From Thermoleophilia bacterium (GTDB taxonomy: Bacteria; Actinomycetota; Thermoleophilia; Gaiellales; Gaiellaceae), in the NCBI GenBank assembly GCA_013362295.1, contig JABFWJ010000186.1, positions 1 to 7,562 of the forward strand: a stretch of DNA of 7,562 bases, written 5' to 3'. Shown in pieces: positions 5,360 to 7,562 of this stretch (the stretch's first letter is position 1; each line of letters starts with the position of its first letter). Below the pieces are notes generated by a model. The model ran no database searches. It worked only from the letters and a program-made list of their open reading frames with translations, and had not been told where the DNA came from. The translations under genes and the position numbers were made by a program.

Positions 5360-5392
5360 GCCGGAGAGGGTCCCCCGACGACCCTCTCCGGC
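5360..5392. terminator. Bidirectional hairpin terminator between convergent genes
   Basis: A perfect 13-bp stem (5360-5372 with 5380-5392, GCCGGAGAGGGTC and its complement) and a 7-nt loop lie between the SnoaL-like stop (5341) and the ABM-like stop (5396). No U-tract follows on either strand, which is common for hairpin terminators in high-GC actinobacteria. It would serve both genes. Confidence 0.75.
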
Positions 5393-5395
5393 AGG

Positions 5396-5698
5396 CTACG
5401 ACGCGCTGACGAGCGTCTCGATCTCGAAGAACTGCGGCTGCGGCTGCGGGCCGCCGCCGCCTGTCAGCTCCTGGGCCGCAGGGCCGAGCTTCTCCTCGGC
5501 AAAGCGCTGGAACTGCTCCTTCGACTGCCAGACGTCGTAGATGTACCAGCCCTGCTCCGACTGACCCGCCGTGTGGATGATCAGGCCCTCGGGCGCCTGG
5601 TCGTCGCGCATCGGGTAGTTCCCGAACATCTTCCGGGTCAGCTCCTCGTACGCCTCCCTGGTCACACCCTCGCCGGCCATCAGCATGCCAACAGCCAT
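5396..5698 (-). CDS. Small dimeric alpha/beta-barrel protein (ABM-like)
   Basis: 100 residues. The pattern of an opening strand (AVGMLMAGEGVTREAYEELT, 2-21), a helix, a central strand with GWYIYDVWQSKEQFQRFAEE (51-70) and a final strand (FFEIETLVS, 90-98) fits the ferredoxin-like dimeric alpha/beta barrel of the antibiotic-biosynthesis-monooxygenase group. VWQSKEQFQRF is the most telling segment. A low-complexity GGGGPQPQPQ run (80-89) precedes the last strand. These proteins can be cofactor-free monooxygenases or simple stress proteins; catalytic residues are not evident. AAGGGGA lies 4 nt before the ATG and a TTCACA/TAAGGT promoter lies further upstream. It is convergent with the SnoaL-like gene and 88 bp from the glycosyltransferase gene. 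Confidence 0.65.
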   Translation of the reverse strand: MAVGMLMAGEGVTREAYEELTRKMFGNYPMRDDQAPEGLIIHTAGQSEQGWYIYDVWQSKEQFQRFAEEKLGPAAQELTGGGGPQPQPQFFEIETLVSAS

Positions 5699-5733
5699 CA
5701 GATCCCCTTTCGATTCGCGTTGAGCTCGAGGCG

Positions 5734-5761
5734 ACCTTAACGCGCGCGAAAGACCTGTGAA
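5734..5761 (-). promoter_or_regulatory. Promoter of the ABM-like gene
   Basis: On the minus strand TTCACA (5761-5756, 5 of 6 to TTGACA), a 16-bp spacer and TAAGGT (5739-5734) precede the ATG by 35 bp. Transcription would begin near 5727. It lies entirely in the gap after the glycosyltransferase stop (5787), so the small gene need not depend on that operon. Confidence 0.6.
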
Positions 5762-5786
5762 GCTCTCGGCAGGACGGTGGCTCGTG

Positions 5787-6899
5787 TCAGGCCAGCCAGG
5801 CAGCCGTCGCGAACACGGCCGCGACAGCGGTGAGCGCGGTGAGCGCGAGCTTCCGGCGAGAGGTCATCGGCGTGATCACCGTCGCGCGCCCCTGGCGTCC
5901 GGTCCACGAGGCGTAGTGCCGGCCGAGGATCCACTCGCGAAAGAGCGCCGCGAGGTACAGCCATCTCGTGTACCAGTTCACGATCAGCCACGGCAGGAAG
6001 CCGAGGACCGCCTCGCGGATCCCGACCACGCTTGCGACGAGGCCGATGTTGACCAGGATGTGGATCGCGAAGTAGATGCCGTAGACAGCCGCGACCTTGT
6101 CGCCGTGTCCCGTCGCGAACAGGTAGGCGAACAGCGCATAGCTCCAGAACAGCGAGACGAGGTCGAAGAGCGCCGTCCCCACGACCAGGAGGGAGCGCGG
6201 ATGCAGCACGTGACGGCGGTACTTCGCCATGTTCTGCGCGTAGCCGGAGGCCCATCGTCTCATCTGGGCGCGCCAGACGGAGAAGCTCTCCGGATCGACG
6301 GTGAGGGCAATTGCCTTCGCTGCGTACCCGAGCTTGTAGCCGGCGGCGTGCATCGCCCACGTCGCGTCCATGTCGGCCGAGATCAATCCGGAGGGAAAGC
6401 CCCCGACGCCCTTGATCACCGGCGTCCTGAAGGCGTACGCCGCCCCGGTCAGCACCTGGATGCGCCCGACCTCGGCCTGGCAGAGGCGCCACCACCGCCG
6501 CCCGAGCGAGTACGAGAACCGACGGGCGCGGATGAAGAAACCACGCGGCTGCAGGGGAAGAATGGTCGCGCAGGTCGCGTCGTAACCACGCTCGTTGAGG
6601 TCGGCCATCAACAGCTCGATGCAGTCGGGCGTCGGCTGCGTATCGCCGTCGAAGCCGATGATCACGTCCGACTCGATCTCCCAGAGCACCGTGTTCTGGG
6701 CGGTCGCCTTATCCTGGCAGTCGACCTCGACGACCCGCGCGCCGGCTGCGCGTGCGCGCCCCGCCGTATCGTCGGTGCACGAGTCCGCGACGACCACGAT
6801 CTCGTCGAGCGGATACGACTGACCGCGGCACGCGCGGATCAGCTCTCCGATCGATGTCTCTTCGTTGTGCGCCGGGACCAGAACCGTCGCCGAGAGCAT
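5787..6899 (-). CDS. Membrane glycosyltransferase, family 2 (processive type)
   Basis: 370 residues. The GT-A catalytic domain comes first: VLVPAHNEE (6-14), nucleotide-binding VVVADSCTDDT (35-45), the metal-binding FDGD (D84/D86), TGAAYAFR (151-158), the acceptor-side SADMD (174-178) and QMRRW (212-216), i.e. the Q-x-x-R-W motif of processive enzymes such as hyaluronan, cellulose and poly-N-acetylglucosamine synthases. After it come about four hydrophobic segments (235-263, 267-292, 297-323, 350-369), so the catalytic domain is cytoplasmic and the C-terminal half membrane-bound. There is no N-terminal helix. The start at 6899 overlaps the stop of a small upstream ORF (TGATG); the frame continues to an ATG at 7022, but that extension is Arg-rich, poor in GC3 and unlike the family. 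Donor sugar and product are unknown; a cell-surface polysaccharide is likely. Confidence 0.85.
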   Translation of the reverse strand: MLSATVLVPAHNEETSIGELIRACRGQSYPLDEIVVVADSCTDDTAGRARAAGARVVEVDCQDKATAQNTVLWEIESDVIIGFDGDTQPTPDCIELLMADLNERGYDATCATILPLQPRGFFIRARRFSYSLGRRWWRLCQAEVGRIQVLTGAAYAFRTPVIKGVGGFPSGLISADMDATWAMHAAGYKLGYAAKAIALTVDPESFSVWRAQMRRWASGYAQNMAKYRRHVLHPRSLLVVGTALFDLVSLFWSYALFAYLFATGHGDKVAAVYGIYFAIHILVNIGLVASVVGIREAVLGFLPWLIVNWYTRWLYLAALFREWILGRHYASWTGRQGRATVITPMTSRRKLALTALTAVAAVFATAAWLA

Positions 6900-7003
6900 C
6901 AGCGAGCGAGCACGCGAGTGAGATAGCCGGTGCCGCCCTTCGCGGCGGCTACGAGCGTCAAGACGAGCGCACCCAGCCCCGTGTGCGGAGGATTTCCGTA
7001 CAT
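6899..7003 (-). CDS. Small 34-residue hydrophobic ORF coupled to the glycosyltransferase
   Basis: ATG at 7003 follows a good ribosome site (AAGGGGA, 7015-7009, 5 nt spacing), and the stop shares bases with the glycosyltransferase start (TGATG, 6901-6897), the classic arrangement for coupled translation. The peptide begins MYGNPPHTGLGALVLTLVAA and continues with a Lys-Gly-Gly turn and a basic tail ending in Arg. Residues 8-21 are hydrophobic, short for a full membrane span. Third-position GC is 26 of 34 codons, against 22 of 40 for the competing reading frame of the glycosyltransferase over the same DNA. The glycosyltransferase itself lacks a ribosome site, so this ORF may be needed to bring ribosomes to it, or may encode an accessory membrane peptide. 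I recognise no family. Confidence 0.55.
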   Translation of the reverse strand: MYGNPPHTGLGALVLTLVAAAKGGTGYLTRVLAR

Positions 7004-7008
7004 CTAGT

Positions 7009-7015
7009 TCCCCTT
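7009..7015 (-). promoter_or_regulatory. Ribosome-binding site of the 34-residue ORF
   Basis: AAGGGGA on the minus strand, 5 nt before ATG 7003-7001. It is the only good ribosome site before the glycosyltransferase and is what selects this ORF over the longer glycosyltransferase frame. Confidence 0.6.
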
Positions 7016-7025
7016 CCCTCATCCG

Positions 7026-7054
7026 GTTGGCCGCGTGGGGCCACGCTAACCAAC
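7026..7054. other. Two-part inverted repeat between luxR and the small ORF
   Basis: An outer stem of 5 bp (GTTGG 7026-7030 with CCAAC 7050-7054) and an inner stem GCGTGG (7033-7038) with CCACGC (7041-7046) form a hairpin interrupted by a small internal loop. It may be a terminator for luxR or an operator or leader structure for the small ORF and glycosyltransferase. No convincing promoter with both boxes is visible in 7004-7095. Confidence 0.35.
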
Positions 7055-7070
7055 AGGTCCGGCAACCCAC

Positions 7071-7088
7071 ATGAGCCGATCGGCCCAT
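7071..7088 (-). terminator. Candidate terminator just after luxR
   Basis: An 18-bp near-palindrome centred on GCCGATCGGC, 8 nt after the luxR stop. On the minus-strand RNA it folds into a 7-bp stem with one G-U pair and a GAUC loop. There is no U-tract. An operator is the alternative. Confidence 0.35.
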
Positions 7089-7095
7089 AGCCGGT

Positions 7096-7562
7096 CTAGT
7101 CCTGGTCTGGTCCTCGTCGCTCGATCGCGGCCGCGAGCTCCGTGCGCGAGCGCACGCCCAGCTTTCGGTAGAGGTTGCGCAGGTGGTACTCGATCGTCTT
7201 CGGACTGAGGAACATCGAGGCCGCGGCCTCGCGGGTCGTGCGGCCCTCCGCGAGCAGGAACGCGATCTGGAGCTCCTGCGGCGTGAGCCGGTCGAGCGTC
7301 GACGCATCCCGCTTGCGGGCGGTCTCACCTGTCGCCTCGAGCTCCGCGCGCGCGCGATTCGACCACGGTGCCGCGCCCAGCGCGTCGAACGCCTCGATCG
7401 CGGCGCGCAGCTGTTCGCGTGCGCGGACGCGACGCCCCGCGCGGCGTAGTCGTGCGCCGTAGGCGAGTTGCGTCCGTGCGGCCTCGAAGACGTCCGGAGT
7501 CTGGTCGTGCAGCTCGAGCGCGGCGCCAAACTCGCGCTCGAGCGCGTCGTCCACGGCCAGCA
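7096..7562 (-). CDS. LuxR-family regulator, C-terminal part (large ATP-binding LuxR type)
   Basis: About 155 residues are visible; the reading frame is open through the right edge, so the N-terminus is outside the window. The last 65 residues are a LuxR/GerE helix-turn-helix: LTPQELQIAFLLAEGRTTRE, then AAASMFLSPKTIEYHLRNLY and RKLGVRSRTEL. Before it lies a TPR-like helical stretch with FEAARTQLAYGARLRRAGRR and the following ALGAAPWSNRARAELEATGE, a junction I associate with large LAL/MalT-type regulators, whose N-terminal half is an ATPase. An internal GTG at 7554 is not the real start, because coding-like sequence (Leu-Ala) precedes it. It regulates unknown targets; the glycosyltransferase genes downstream on the same strand are possible. 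Confidence 0.85.
   Translation of the reverse strand, partial: LAVDDALEREFGAALELHDQTPDVFEAARTQLAYGARLRRAGRRVRAREQLRAAIEAFDALGAAPWSNRARAELEATGETARKRDASTLDRLTPQELQIAFLLAEGRTTREAAASMFLSPKTIEYHLRNLYRKLGVRSRTELAAAIERRGPDQD

Noticed and set aside
6899..7003. Sortase-like signal (PPHTG, hydrophobic stretch, basic tail) in the small ORF
   Set aside because: There is no N-terminal signal peptide and no room for an exported domain before the motif, and the match to LPXTG-type motifs is poor.
6900..7022. Longer glycosyltransferase starting at ATG 7022
   Set aside because: The extra 41 residues are Arg/Ser-rich with low third-position GC and do not resemble family 2 enzymes, which begin close to the VPAHNE motif; the 34-codon ORF explains this DNA better.

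Overview
The window is high-GC bacterial DNA with mostly G or C in third codon positions, tightly packed genes, overlapping stop/start codons and a large-type LuxR regulator. Together with sigma-70 promoters such as TTGAAA-N17-TAGGGT, this suggests Actinomycetota, perhaps a deep soil lineage such as Thermoleophilia. That placement is inference from style; no marker gene is present.

Left block (minus strand, transcribed toward position 1): a glutamine synthetase-like ligase (968-2413) is followed after 13 bp by a stand-alone class II glutamine amidotransferase of the GlxB/MgsA type (19-954). A further start codon sits at the very edge (7-5). This order matches glnT/gmaS-glxB-glxC-glxD clusters, which build glutamate-synthase-like or N-methylglutamate-synthase-like enzymes. 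Upstream lies an IclR-family regulator on the same strand (2588-3364).

Between the regulator and the ligase is the most striking non-coding structure: four 13-bp dyads of consensus SGAAYCWGRTTCS. They are arranged as two 33-bp palindromes, which are inverted copies of each other about a 33-bp spacer, so the whole 2494-2600 stretch is a three-level nested palindrome. A fifth, imperfect copy lies in the first codons of the ligase gene.

Middle block (plus strand): divergent from iclR, a PF04909-type metal-dependent amidohydrolase (3400-4485) overlaps a Rieske [2Fe-2S] protein (4482-4844) by ATGA. A SnoaL/NTF2-fold small protein (4901-5341) follows with its own clear promoter and Shine-Dalgarno sequence. 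The 35-bp divergent region carries two CATANTATG dyads 21 bp apart and A+T-rich -10 elements; the amidohydrolase mRNA may be leaderless.

Right block (minus strand): a small alpha/beta-barrel (ABM-like) protein (5396-5698) converges on the SnoaL-like gene across a perfect 13-bp hairpin. Upstream are a membrane glycosyltransferase of family 2 (5787-6899) and a previously easy-to-miss 34-codon ORF (6899-7003), whose stop overlaps the glycosyltransferase start (TGATG) and which has a good ribosome-binding site. The right edge holds the C-terminal part of a LuxR-family regulator (7096-7562).

Working model (inference): the IclR protein senses a small acid, amide or amine and coordinates the amidohydrolase/Rieske catabolic operon on one side with amine or ammonia assimilation by the ligase/amidotransferase on the other. 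The sorted operator-like arrays are the part most worth testing.
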